Origin: a bacterium
GTDB lineage: Bacteria; Bacteroidota; Bacteroidia; Cytophagales; Cyclobacteriaceae
DNA: 33,983 nt
Assembly: GCA_024743255.1 (NCBI GenBank)
Contig: JANSWY010000053.1
Coordinates: 1 to 33,983 of the forward strand
Direction of reading: 5' to 3'
Part shown: positions 1-7,231 of the stretch, in pieces
How the letters are laid out: each line of letters opens with the position of its first letter
Position numbering within the stretch: position 1 is the first letter of the stretch
The notes under the pieces: generated by a model
What the model was told of the DNA's origin: nothing
What the model saw: the letters and a program-made list of their open reading frames with translations, nothing else
Database searches by the model: none
Position numbers and translations under genes: made by a program

Positions 1-11
1 ATTTCTCATAG

Positions 12-1091
12 ATGAACCTCAAAACATTATCACTGCAACAAACTGTTTTTAACATTCTTGCCTGGTGGATAGCATTGTATTTCTACATTACCATCACCAT
101 TATTGGCAATTATGACTTTTTCGAGGAAAGTCCCATGATGGATTATCTCCAGTCCTCTTACATCCACTTAGAAATATTTTTACAAGGAGTTTTATTCGGT
201 TTCATATTTTCAGTCATCAATCATTTAGCTGAAAATTCTGCAATTAGAAAAAAATCCTTTCTTTCAGTAATTCTAATAAAAAGCCTCCTCTACTTTTTTT
301 CATTAATGATAATTGCACTATTGGTCAATTTGCTTTTTATCACTATGAATTTCGTAAACCAGGAGCAAATTGAATACATGTTGGAATCGGTTTCTTACAG
401 GTTCACACTATCCGTTGTTTTATTCTATTCTTCTTTCATTGTTATACTTAATGGAATCAACGAAATAAGCCGGAAGTTAGGTCCACATGAATGGTTGAAT
501 TTACTTGTTGGTAAATACCGAGAACCAAAAACTGAGGAATTAATATTTTGCTTTATCGATCTCAAAAACTCTACGAGAATCGCAGAGTCGCTCGGGCATA
601 AGAAGTATAGTAGCTTTCTTAGAGATTGCTTTCATTTGCTTTCAAATTCTCTAAAATCTTCCAATGCGAGGGTATATCAATATGTTGGAGATGAAGTGGT
701 GCTTTATTGGCCAAAGAAAGACGGTATGAAAAATAACAATTGCATAAATGCCTATTTCAGATTTCAGGAATCCATTGACAAACGAGCCAGCTTCTTCGAA
801 AAAAAGTATGGTTTTATTCCTTACTTCAAAGCTGGAATGGATACTGGGGAAGTAACAATTACCGAGGTTGGGGATATTAAGAGGGAATTGGCATTTCATG
901 GTGATGTTTTAAATAGTGCCGCAAGGTTAGAAAAAAAGTGCAATGAATTAAATGAGACATTTCTCGCAACCAAATCATTAGTTACGCAGCTTAAGCAAAA
1001 TGGAACTTACAATTTCATTGAAAAAGGCTCCCCAGAGCTAAAGGGGAAACAGGAAATTGTGGATGTTTTCGCTATCAGAAGCAACAAGTAG
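12..1091 (+). CDS. Membrane-anchored class III adenylate/guanylate cyclase
   Basis: Predicted to make a cyclic nucleotide (cAMP or cGMP) at the inner membrane. The N-terminal 150 residues hold about four hydrophobic segments (roughly 12-32, 53-72, 85-113, 130-148), followed by a catalytic domain at about 170-355. Metal-binding Asp candidates are in FIDLKNST (D183) and YVGDEVV (D227), and HGDVLNSAARLE (about 296-307) matches the Asn/Arg transition-state motif of class III cyclases. The residue that usually helps choose the base (Asp in the DYTV-type motif) appears to be Glu292, so ATP versus GTP preference is not clear. An in-frame TAG lies directly before the ATG at 12, so the N-terminus is complete. 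It stands alone upstream of lspA with a 61-base gap. The fold assignment is firm, the substrate is not. Confidence 0.85.
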   Translation: MNLKTLSLQQTVFNILAWWIALYFYITITIIGNYDFFEESPMMDYLQSSYIHLEIFLQGVLFGFIFSVINHLAENSAIRKKSFLSVILIKSLLYFFSLMIIALLVNLLFITMNFVNQEQIEYMLESVSYRFTLSVVLFYSSFIVILNGINEISRKLGPHEWLNLLVGKYREPKTEELIFCFIDLKNSTRIAESLGHKKYSSFLRDCFHLLSNSLKSSNARVYQYVGDEVVLYWPKKDGMKNNNCINAYFRFQESIDKRASFFEKKYGFIPYFKAGMDTGEVTITEVGDIKRELAFHGDVLNSAARLEKKCNELNETFLATKSLVTQLKQNGTYNFIEKGSPELKGKQEIVDVFAIRSNK

Positions 1092-1152
1092 CCTCCTTAC
1101 ATTGTATTCCCGATTTATTATAACAAATTTGCCATCCTAATATCATCGGAGA

Positions 1153-1659
1153 ATGAAAAAAACAGTAGCAATAGCAATAACCATAATATTTAACATCGCC
1201 ATTGATCAAATTACAAAGATCATTGCACGATTAAACCTGGACCCGGGAAAGAAAATCCAAATAATCGGTGATTATCTGGTATTTATTCGAGTGGAGAACA
1301 GAGGAGCATTTCTAGGTATTTTATCAGACTTACCAGAAGTTATGAGAACTATTGTATTATCGATTTTACCAACAATCGCCATCATTTGGTTTCTAGTCCA
1401 CATCATAAGGGATGAAAAGATGTCAAGACTAATGGTTATTGGTGTATCGTTCATGCTTGGGGGAGGAATCGGAAACCTTTATGATAGAATTGTTTATGGT
1501 TCTGTAACTGATTTCCTTCATATCGATCTCGGATTTACTCAAACAGGAATTTTCAATGTTGCTGACATGTCAATCATGGCTGGAGGCGCAATGGTATTAC
1601 TGGAATTCTTCAAGAATAGAAAGAAAAATACGACAGAAGAAAAAGAAGTTGATGCATAA
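1153..1659 (+). CDS. lspA: Lipoprotein signal peptidase (signal peptidase II)
   Basis: Inner-membrane aspartyl peptidase that removes the signal peptide from diacylglyceryl-modified prolipoproteins. The 168-residue length is normal for LspA and the protein has four hydrophobic segments. Family signatures are visible: an early Asp in IDQITK, the VENRGAFLG region (about 47-55), GGGIGNLYDRIVYGSVTDF (about 103-121) and FNVADMS (about 134-140). The catalytic Asp pair should be D120 (VTDF) and D138 (NVAD). The usual Ser after NVAD is Met here, a small change. The C-terminus is a Lys/Glu-rich tail. A hairpin follows within 10 bases of the stop codon. Confidence 0.95.
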   Translation: MKKTVAIAITIIFNIAIDQITKIIARLNLDPGKKIQIIGDYLVFIRVENRGAFLGILSDLPEVMRTIVLSILPTIAIIWFLVHIIRDEKMSRLMVIGVSFMLGGGIGNLYDRIVYGSVTDFLHIDLGFTQTGIFNVADMSIMAGGAMVLLEFFKNRKKNTTEEKEVDA

Positions 1660-1664
1660 AAAGA

Positions 1665-1689
1665 AAGGTGGATCCAAAGAATCCACCTT
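1665..1689. terminator. Hairpin between convergent genes, likely bidirectional terminator
   Basis: A perfect 9-base stem (AAGGTGGAT / ATCCACCTT) with a 7-base loop sits between lspA and the convergent secreted-protein genes. Read on the minus strand it is followed by a T-rich run (TTTCTTTTT), so it is a better intrinsic terminator for the leftward transcript; the plus-strand tail is poorer in T. A second hairpin lies at 1716-1733 (GGCCACC, 4-base loop, GGTGACC). Confidence 0.6.
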
Positions 1690-1771
1690 ATTCATCAACC
1701 ATCTGTCTAAATATTGGCCACCGGGCGGTGACCTTCTAAACTATCTATTGTAAAAGTAATAAAATTATTCC

Positions 1772-2368
1772 TTATTGTCCAACTCCGATTAAGCTTGCCA
1801 TAGATCGAATATCCAATGAGCTAGCTATAGTCATGGCATCTCTTTCGCTTATTCCAAATGTCTCAATTGTGATTAAAGAATTGGAAACCGGAACCTGAAA
1901 CATGTAGTTTTCTTCCTCTCCTTCCTTGTTTTCAAACAATGTTTTATAGCCATCCAGTTTGATAACCTTCTGATTTCCACCAGACATAGTAGCTATCAAA
2001 GGGTTGGTTAATGCCGTATTTACTATGGCTAAAAACGGTGAATCAGTAATCACCTGAATGTTAACACTTGCTGTCTCGCTCGGATAATCGCGTTCAACGA
2101 AAATGCCTCCCATTCCTGCAGCACCAGTTACATTATCAGATGTTTCATCGTATGAAATTCCATTTAATTCCGCTGGTAACAATTTTAATATTTCTGCTCC
2201 AACAATCTTATCCAGCTCGGCAAGTGATTGCTCAAGTGCAAATCTTGCTTCCTCCATATTACCGCCATTGTAAGCAACTTTTGCCTCGTCTAATTTACTA
2301 TTCAGGTCTTGAGCTAATAAACCAAAGACCATCAGATTGAATGTGATAAATAATCCTAATTTTCTCAT
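1772..2368 (-). CDS. Secreted protein of unknown function, paralogue of upstream gene
   Basis: 198 residues with a clear N-terminal signal peptide (hydrophobic stretch about 4-19, ending LLAQ). Not a family I recognise. A helical segment at about 20-60 (KLDEAKVAYNGGNMEEARFA) resembles a TPR-like hairpin and is followed by LGAEILKLLPAEL-type residues and a beta-rich half. The same layout is found in the gene just upstream (start at 3183): both share the order helical pair, EILKxxP, G-I, acidic linker, then G(V/M)GxxFV(G/E). The 11-base gap between them suggests one transcript and a local duplication. Export to periplasm or outer surface is inferred only from the signal peptide. Confidence 0.75.
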   Translation of the reverse strand: MRKLGLFITFNLMVFGLLAQDLNSKLDEAKVAYNGGNMEEARFALEQSLAELDKIVGAEILKLLPAELNGISYDETSDNVTGAAGMGGIFVERDYPSETASVNIQVITDSPFLAIVNTALTNPLIATMSGGNQKVIKLDGYKTLFENKEGEEENYMFQVPVSNSLITIETFGISERDAMTIASSLDIRSMASLIGVGQ

Positions 2369-2379
2369 TTCTCTAGTAT

Positions 2380-3183
2380 TTACTGCTCTCCTAAAATTTC
2401 TTTAAACTTCGCGATATCAAACTGACCAGCCATTTCTTCTGCTTCAGAATCCTCATTCACATTATCTAATTCCAATAGAAACAAAGAGGACTGACCAAAC
2501 GGAATTGCAACATTAATCCCATTTGAGGTATACTCAAGAACAGCTCTGTAGTCGCCAATTCTGGTAACTCTATAATCATCATTTCCTGATGAATAGGCTG
2601 CATTAGACAGGACCACATTATAACTTGAAAGCATGATACTGTTATTCACAATTTGTGCTTTTGCGTATTTAGAGCGGCCATTATCATATTCCTTTGAAAT
2701 GCTGAGTCCAACGAATCCTACGCCAGTAGAATAAATCTCATCACTATCAGCCTTTTCAGGAATACCTCCAATATTGCCCGGCATTGCTTTTAAGATCTCT
2801 TGACCTAATTCATATTCAATGCCGATAATTGCTTGTTGGATAGCAAATCTGGTACTTGAATAGTCTTGAGACGCAAAAGATGACTGAGCCTCACCAATGT
2901 TTTTATTAACATCCGGGGGAGTCATATTTCTACGTTCTGAGTTGTTGTTACCAGAAGAGTAACCGGAATTGGAACCATTTGAGGATCCATTATTTGTTGG
3001 GTTAGAGCCTCCACTATTTGAGTTCTTGTCTTTATCCTTGTTAAAAAGACCATCAACAGTTTCGTTCCCTTTCTGTTGAAGTTTCTCCTTGGCTCTTTGC
3101 AGGAGTTTGCTTTGTGCATTGAGACTGCCAGTGTAGGAAAGCAGTACCAGGGTCAATGCGCCCGTGATTAAAGTGTTTTTCAT
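2380..3183 (-). CDS. Secreted protein of unknown function with Asn/Ser/Gly linker
   Basis: 267 residues. Signal peptide at about 1-23 (ends SLNAQ), then a charged helix, then a low-complexity linker of Asn, Ser and Gly at about 54-84, then a domain (about 90-267) that aligns by eye with the neighbouring downstream gene (stop at 1772): a helical segment around FASQDYSSTRFAIQQA, EILKAMPGNIGGIP, and a beta-rich half. The linker and extra N-terminal helix are the main differences between the two paralogues. It is the first gene of the pair, and a good Bacteroidota-type promoter lies upstream at 3203-3230. Function unknown. Confidence 0.75.
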   Translation of the reverse strand: MKNTLITGALTLVLLSYTGSLNAQSKLLQRAKEKLQQKGNETVDGLFNKDKDKNSNSGGSNPTNNGSSNGSNSGYSSGNNNSERRNMTPPDVNKNIGEAQSSFASQDYSSTRFAIQQAIIGIEYELGQEILKAMPGNIGGIPEKADSDEIYSTGVGFVGLSISKEYDNGRSKYAKAQIVNNSIMLSSYNVVLSNAAYSSGNDDYRVTRIGDYRAVLEYTSNGINVAIPFGQSSLFLLELDNVNEDSEAEEMAGQFDIAKFKEILGEQ

Positions 3184-3202
3184 GTTGGTTGTATTAAAGG
3201 AT

Positions 3203-3230
3203 CAAATTTAATCAAAAGAATCAATCACAA
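3203..3230 (-). promoter_or_regulatory. Bacteroidota-type promoter for the leftward secreted-protein pair
   Basis: On the minus strand the -7 box is TAAATTTG (plus-strand 3203-3210), an exact match to TAnnTTTG, with a TTG about 17 bases further upstream as the -33 element. The spacing is the same as in the promoter at 6790-6817. It sits about 20 bases from the ATG at 3183. Confidence 0.55.
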
Positions 3231-3259
3231 GAAGTCGATTTTTTAACCGTTTAATAAAT

Positions 3260-4018
3260 ATGAAATGGATATTGTTTGTGTTAGCATTTGCGCTACAAGG
3301 AATTGTAAGTGCTCAAGTTAAAACTGTCCACGTTTTTGTGGCGTTGTGTGACAACAAGAATCAAGGTATTCTTCCTGTTCCCGAATCAATTGGAAACGGA
3401 CAAGACCCAAGAAATAATTTGTATTGGGGCGCACTTTATGGAGTGAAAACCTACTTCAAGAAAAGTAGCGATTGGAATCTGTTAGGTACACTTGAATCTC
3501 CAGAACCATATATTTTGGAACGTTTGCTATTCAAACACAGCACCAAAGATGTTTATCTATTGGCAGATGCCTATGATGGTGCAAACATCAAAGAAACAGT
3601 AAAGGATTTTATGGATGCAAGTAGTGGAAATTTCAAAACCACAATAACGGCTGATTCTAAAACTCTAGAATTTGGGGGTAAATCTAATCTGATGACTTAT
3701 ATAGGCCATAATGGATTGATGGACTTTTATCTGGACAAACAGTATAAAAGTCACTCTAATAAAAAGAGAGAAACTATTATTCTTGCCTGCATCAGCAAAA
3801 GTTATTTCACTGACAGAATTAAAGATGCAGGAGCAACTCCTCTTTTATGGACCACCGGATACATGGCTCCAGAAGCCTACACCCTTGAGTGGGCACTTGA
3901 TGCCTGGGTAGAAGGAAAGTCAAACTTAGAAGTCAGACAGAAAGCAGCAGAAGCATATAATCACTATCAAAAGTGCGGAGTAAGAGGAGCGAAAGGACTA
4001 TTGGTAACAGGGTTCTAG
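3260..4018 (+). CDS. Secreted protein, possible caspase-fold (clan CD) peptidase
   Basis: 252 residues with a signal peptide (about 1-19, ending VSAQ). I do not recognise a named family. Two features resemble the His/Cys dyad of clan CD peptidases (caspase, CHAT, gingipain): a hydrophobic strand ending in YIGHNGL (H150) and, after an insert, a hydrophobic strand ending in TIILACISKSYF (C177). The spacing and the strand-then-catalytic-residue layout fit that fold. The rest is alpha/beta with several Trp/Tyr. It is divergently placed from the secreted-protein pair and convergent with the nucleoside phosphorylase. The peptidase idea is inference; an inactive or unrelated hypothetical protein remains possible. 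Confidence 0.7.
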   Translation: MKWILFVLAFALQGIVSAQVKTVHVFVALCDNKNQGILPVPESIGNGQDPRNNLYWGALYGVKTYFKKSSDWNLLGTLESPEPYILERLLFKHSTKDVYLLADAYDGANIKETVKDFMDASSGNFKTTITADSKTLEFGGKSNLMTYIGHNGLMDFYLDKQYKSHSNKKRETIILACISKSYFTDRIKDAGATPLLWTTGYMAPEAYTLEWALDAWVEGKSNLEVRQKAAEAYNHYQKCGVRGAKGLLVTGF

Positions 4019-4025
4019 AAATATT

Positions 4026-4084
4026 AAATTAGAATACCTAAATCCTAAATTACAAATTCAAGAATTCAAAACTCCAAACTCAAA
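4026..4084. repeat. Heptamer-type intergenic array (CTAAATY and AAAACTC units)
   Basis: The 74-base gap between two convergent genes is filled from a few bases after the stop codon at 4018 by degenerate 7-base units: CCTAAAT/CCTAAAT types, then CAAACTC/AAAACTC types. The AAAACTC units recur in reverse complement after paaB at 16285-16309. Confidence 0.6.
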
Positions 4085-4092
4085 ACTCCAGG

Positions 4093-4950
4093 CTAAATCC
4101 TATCCAATACCTTTTTAATCAGAGCATCAATTACTCTGTTTGGGTTCTTGGAGAAAGTATGTCTTGTTCTGTTTGCCAGTATTGCGTTTAGACTAATCAT
4201 TTCGTGTCCCATCATTTTAGATAGTGCATAATAACCAGCCGTCTCCATTTCAAAGTTTGTTAGCCAAAATCCTTTGTGATGGAATAGAATCAATTTATCA
4301 ATCAAATCCGGAAACTTGATTGTGTTTCTTACTGTCCTGCCTTGCGGAGCATAAAAACCTGGTGCAGTTATAGTATTCCCAACAACCATTCCCTCTCCAA
4401 ACTTTTTAAGTAGTTCACTGGATCCCTGAACAACATAAGGCTTAAACGGAAATCCAATTTCTTCCTGAATCTTTCCAGCCAATTCATCTTCCAACTTATC
4501 GTTCTCAAAGTGATAAAACATCATTAGTGTATCAAGACCAATAGCATATTCTGACGCAAGGTGACTACCAACCTTAATATCCTCCTGAATACTACCAGAA
4601 GTTCCTACTCTAATGATATTTAAAGAAGTTTTCTCCTCTTTGACCTCTCTTGTTTTTAAGTCCACATTAACAAGGGCGTCCAACTCTGTCAGCAGGACTT
4701 CAACATTGTCGGTTCCCATCCCAGTGCTGATCACTGTGATTCTTTTACCTTTATAAGTACCAGTATGAGTAATGAACTCTCTTCGGTTCATTTCAAATTC
4801 CACCTTATCAAAGAAGCTGCTAATTCTGTGAACCCTGGATGGGTCTCCAACAGTAATGATGTTCTCTGATATGTGTTCTGGTTTTAGGTTTAAGTGATAA
4901 ACACTTCCGTCTGGATTTAATATTAGGTCAGTTTCGGAGATTTTAGGCAT
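4093..4950 (-). CDS. Nucleoside phosphorylase (uridine phosphorylase-like, PNP/UDP family)
   Basis: Phosphorolysis of a nucleoside to free base and (deoxy)ribose-1-phosphate in the cytoplasm. At 285 residues it is longer than the classical 250-residue UdP. Family features seen: the early ITVGDPSRVHRIS phosphate-binding-type motif (about 30-43), STGMGTDNVE (about 75-84), IRVGTSGSIQ (about 113-122) and the late FEMETAGYYAL (about 232-242) carrying the conserved Glu-Met-Glu that contacts the ribose. Which base is preferred cannot be read from the sequence. It lies 13 bases after the trhO stop, so the two are probably co-transcribed and share a link to nucleotide or RNA metabolism. Confidence 0.85.
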   Translation of the reverse strand: MPKISETDLILNPDGSVYHLNLKPEHISENIITVGDPSRVHRISSFFDKVEFEMNRREFITHTGTYKGKRITVISTGMGTDNVEVLLTELDALVNVDLKTREVKEEKTSLNIIRVGTSGSIQEDIKVGSHLASEYAIGLDTLMMFYHFENDKLEDELAGKIQEEIGFPFKPYVVQGSSELLKKFGEGMVVGNTITAPGFYAPQGRTVRNTIKFPDLIDKLILFHHKGFWLTNFEMETAGYYALSKMMGHEMISLNAILANRTRHTFSKNPNRVIDALIKKVLDRI

Positions 4951-4963
4951 TTAGATTGTTGTG

Positions 4964-5917
4964 TTATTCCGTATATTTTCGTTTCCAACCCTTATAAGGG
5001 TTGTAACCATTGCTTTCCTTAGAATAATACCCAGATCCATCATAAGGTCTGGAATCCGGATTATTCATGCACTCTTCAGAACAGCATCCATTGTAAATTT
5101 TCGCCCCTTCCTCCGACATTGGCACATGTATATTACAATGAGGATTTGCACAGTTTACCATTCGATCCGATGGCTCACCTGTAACATAGCATTTAGACAC
5201 AACAGTTGGATTCACTGTGTTTACTTCGTGAACTACGCGATTATCAAAAACATAGCATTTCCCTTCAAAATCTTCTCCATCTGCCTCCAAACCATATTTG
5301 ATAATTCCGCCGTGCAGCTGATGTACATTGTCAAAACCTTGCTCTAATAAATAGGCACTTGCTTTCTCACACTTAATTCCTCCTGTACAGTAAGTTATTA
5401 CCTTTTTGTCTTTATACTGCTCTAATTCACCAACTTTAGCAGGAAAATCCCTAAAATTATCAATATCAAGGGTCACAGCATTCTTAAAGTGTCCAACTTC
5501 ATGCTCGTAATTGGATCTTACATCCAAAATCACAACATCATCAGACTCTTCTTTCAGGATCTTTTTGAACTCCTCTGGTTCAACATAAGCACCAGTTTTT
5601 ACATTAGGATCAATATGATGCAAGCTGGAATGAACAATCTCCGGCTTTACCCTCACATGAAGCTTCGCAAAAGCATGTTCATCTGATTGGTCTATCTTAA
5701 ATTCACAGTGATTAAACCTACCATCACCATGGATGTAATCCATATACGCCTGAGTGTCTTCTGGAGCTCCAGAAACGGTTCCATTAAGACCTTCCTCAGC
5801 AATAATGATTCTTCCTTTTAAATTATTTTCTAAACAAAAAAGGTGATGTTGCTCCCTGTACTCTTCAGGGTTTTCAATTTTAGAATAGCAGTAATAAAGT
5901 AATACGTTGTATTTCAT
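4964..5917 (-). CDS. trhO: tRNA uridine(34) hydroxylase, rhodanese domain (TrhO/YceA)
   Basis: Oxygen-dependent hydroxylation of wobble uridine 34 in tRNA, giving 5-hydroxyuridine. The order is that of the YceA/UPF0176 family: an N-terminal acylphosphatase-like part (about 1-90, containing GRIIIAEEGLNGTVSG), a rhodanese domain (about 115-215) with VILDVRSNYEHEVGHF and the active-site loop CTGGIKCEKA (C177), then a Cys-rich C-terminal part (about 245-290) with CANPHC and CCSEEC that probably binds zinc. The length of 317 residues is normal. The first gene of the pair with the phosphorylase; its upstream region contains a heptamer inverted repeat and a small hairpin at 5933-5949. Confidence 0.93.
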   Translation of the reverse strand: MKYNVLLYYCYSKIENPEEYREQHHLFCLENNLKGRIIIAEEGLNGTVSGAPEDTQAYMDYIHGDGRFNHCEFKIDQSDEHAFAKLHVRVKPEIVHSSLHHIDPNVKTGAYVEPEEFKKILKEESDDVVILDVRSNYEHEVGHFKNAVTLDIDNFRDFPAKVGELEQYKDKKVITYCTGGIKCEKASAYLLEQGFDNVHQLHGGIIKYGLEADGEDFEGKCYVFDNRVVHEVNTVNPTVVSKCYVTGEPSDRMVNCANPHCNIHVPMSEEGAKIYNGCCSEECMNNPDSRPYDGSGYYSKESNGYNPYKGWKRKYTE

Positions 5918-5932
5918 TGTCTTAAACGTTAG

Positions 5933-5949
5933 CCCAGTTTCAAGCTGGG
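5933..5949. other. Small hairpin upstream of trhO
   Basis: CCCAG - 7-base loop - CTGGG, directly upstream of trhO and next to the outer edge of the heptamer inverted repeat. It lies between the repeat and the start codon; a similar small hairpin (TTGCCC-AAC-GGGCAA, 21999-22013) sits at the matching edge of the repeat before paaZ. Confidence 0.4.
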
Positions 5950-5963
5950 TGTTTTTGAATGAG

Positions 5964-6124
5964 TTGGAAGTTGGAAGACCGGAGACCGAAGTTTTTGTTA
6001 CTTCAATCGTTGGTACTTGTTCAATCCATTTCCACTAAAAAATTAATCTCGGTTATCAGACTAAGCTGCAACCATTATCAATATAAACTTCGGTCTTCGG
6101 TCTTCCGTCTCCCGACTTCCATCT
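5964..6124. repeat. Heptamer inverted repeat, copy A
   Basis: Left arm 5964-5995 is purine-rich and built of 7-base units (GAAGTTG, GAAGACC, GGAGACC, GAAGT). Right arm 6085-6124 is the reverse-complement type (CTTCGGT units). They bracket an AT-rich spacer of about 90 bases that carries AAATGGATTG on the minus strand (6022-6031). Read in the direction of the flanking genes, the array starts about 8-11 bases after the stop of the acyltransferase gene and runs to near the trhO start. Confidence 0.8.
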
Positions 6125-6131
6125 TATCAAT

Positions 6132-6770
6132 CTATTTCTTAACCGCTACAGCAGGATTACCGAAGACAGTTTCACCATCTTCTACATTACTGATTACAAC
6201 CGAACCAGCTCCTACCCTAGCATTTTTCCCTATCTTAACTCCAGAAACTACAGTTACACCCGACCCAATAAAAGTACCTTCTCCTACTTCAACTTCACTA
6301 TTCAGAATTGAGCCTGCTCCAACTTGCACATAATCATCTACTATAACTCCATGATCAAGAACAGCTCTGGAATGTATCAGGCAGTGACTTTTCACCTCCG
6401 CTTCTGCACCAAGAAAAGCTCCTGCATTAATAAAGTTACCATGTCCTATATGAGCAGTTTTACTGATTGTAGCTTCAGCGTGAATAGCATTTGTAGGCAT
6501 AACTTTTCTACGTTCGTTGAGCATCTTTACCTGCTCTTTTCTCTCTTCGTTGCTATCCGTAGCTACAAAAGCCTCACATTTCTTACCGATTAACTTCAGG
6601 AAACCATCATCTTTTGGATCTCCCAATACTGTCACTTCTCCCACTTCTTTACCGTGAGAATCTTTATCATCACTTAGAAATCCATAGACTTCAATATTGT
6701 GACTATTGAAAATTTCCATTGCAGCCTTAGCTACACCATTAAATCCAAATACGATTACCGGGTTCTTCAT
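6132..6770 (-). CDS. NeuD/PglD-type hexapeptide acyltransferase
   Basis: 212 residues. N-terminal Rossmann-like domain (about 1-75; IVFGFNGVAKAAMEI is the nucleotide-sugar binding-type loop) followed by a left-handed beta-helix of hexapeptide repeats (about 90-205; I-G-x-G type units such as TAHIGHGNFINAGAFLG and VEVGEGTFIGSGVTV). This is the layout of sialic acid O-acetyltransferase NeuD and of PglD, which N-acetylates an amino-sugar nucleotide. The catalytic His of PglD-type enzymes may be one of the His residues in HSRAVLDHGV (about 133-142). No polysaccharide cluster surrounds it, so substrate is open: a sugar nucleotide in cell-surface glycan synthesis is the likely class. It has its own promoter. 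Confidence 0.82.
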   Translation of the reverse strand: MKNPVIVFGFNGVAKAAMEIFNSHNIEVYGFLSDDKDSHGKEVGEVTVLGDPKDDGFLKLIGKKCEAFVATDSNEERKEQVKMLNERRKVMPTNAIHAEATISKTAHIGHGNFINAGAFLGAEAEVKSHCLIHSRAVLDHGVIVDDYVQVGAGSILNSEVEVGEGTFIGSGVTVVSGVKIGKNARVGAGSVVISNVEDGETVFGNPAVAVKK

Positions 6771-6789
6771 AAATATTAATTTCGGGCTG

Positions 6790-6817
6790 CAAATTTAGAC
6801 ATTATTGTTGTAACCAA
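6790..6817 (-). promoter_or_regulatory. Bacteroidota-type promoter for the NeuD-like gene
   Basis: Minus-strand TAAATTTG (plus-strand 6790-6797) is an exact TAnnTTTG match, with TTGG (plus-strand CCAA, 6814-6817) 17 bases upstream. The transcript would start about 12-14 bases before the ATG at 6770. Confidence 0.65.
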
Positions 6818-6900
6818 GAACCATGGCGCGAATTTTGGGAATTATCGCTTTTGAAATACTGACATGAATCAGTTTTTGAAGAGAAGATAAAGTGGAATAA

Positions 6901-6926
6901 AAAAAGCTGTTATTTAAACAGCTTTT
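6901..6926 (-). terminator. Intrinsic terminator overlapping the end of the small acidic gene
   Basis: Perfect 10-base stem (AAAAGCTGTT 6902-6911 / AACAGCTTTT 6917-6926) with a 5-base loop; on the minus strand it is followed by a run of T. The stem includes the last codons and stop of the gene ending at 6910. Confidence 0.8.
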
Positions 6927-7182
6927 CCATTGCATTTTTTAGTTCGTCAAAGGCTGAGGCGAAATGAGGTTTTGCTTCATCCCATTTGTCTTTGCCTTTG
7001 TCCTTATACTCCTTGAAGTCATCTTCAAGAGTATCGCGCTTTTCTTTTAACTCCTGGATTTTATCTTCCAGGTCATCTCTGATATCGTCTTTTGCGTCCT
7101 TGGCTTCAGCAATTAACTGATCAATTTTCTTACCAAGCTCTTTTAGGATACTTTCTACTTGACCTTTTGAATCTGTACTCAT
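6910..7182 (-). CDS. Small highly charged helical protein, unknown function
   Basis: 90 residues, about half of them charged (many KD, DD, EE, KE), with no Cys and no membrane segment. The spacing of Leu/Ile at about 10-55 (ILKELGKKIDQLIAEA, LEDKIQELKEKRDTLEDDF) suggests a coiled coil. A similar composition is seen in LEA-like or apolipoprotein-like stress proteins, but no family is recognised. It follows murA by 49 bases on the same strand and may be read from the murA transcript; an intrinsic terminator covers its last codons, so it is the end of the unit. Confidence 0.75.
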   Translation of the reverse strand: MSTDSKGQVESILKELGKKIDQLIAEAKDAKDDIRDDLEDKIQELKEKRDTLEDDFKEYKDKGKDKWDEAKPHFASAFDELKNAMEKLFK

Positions 7183-7231
7183 GATAGTGGATTTATGATG
7201 AACTTAATTTACACTATTAAAACGATTTTTC

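Noticed and set aside
4961-5347. Plus-strand frame of 128 codons antisense to trhO
   Set aside because: Fully inside trhO, which has clear domain motifs; no family features in the antisense frame.
5959-6333. Open frame of 124 codons on the plus strand between trhO and the NeuD-like gene
   Set aside because: It reads through the heptamer arms (giving peptides such as FGLP/SSVF types) and then antisense to the acyltransferase gene; an artefact of the repeat.
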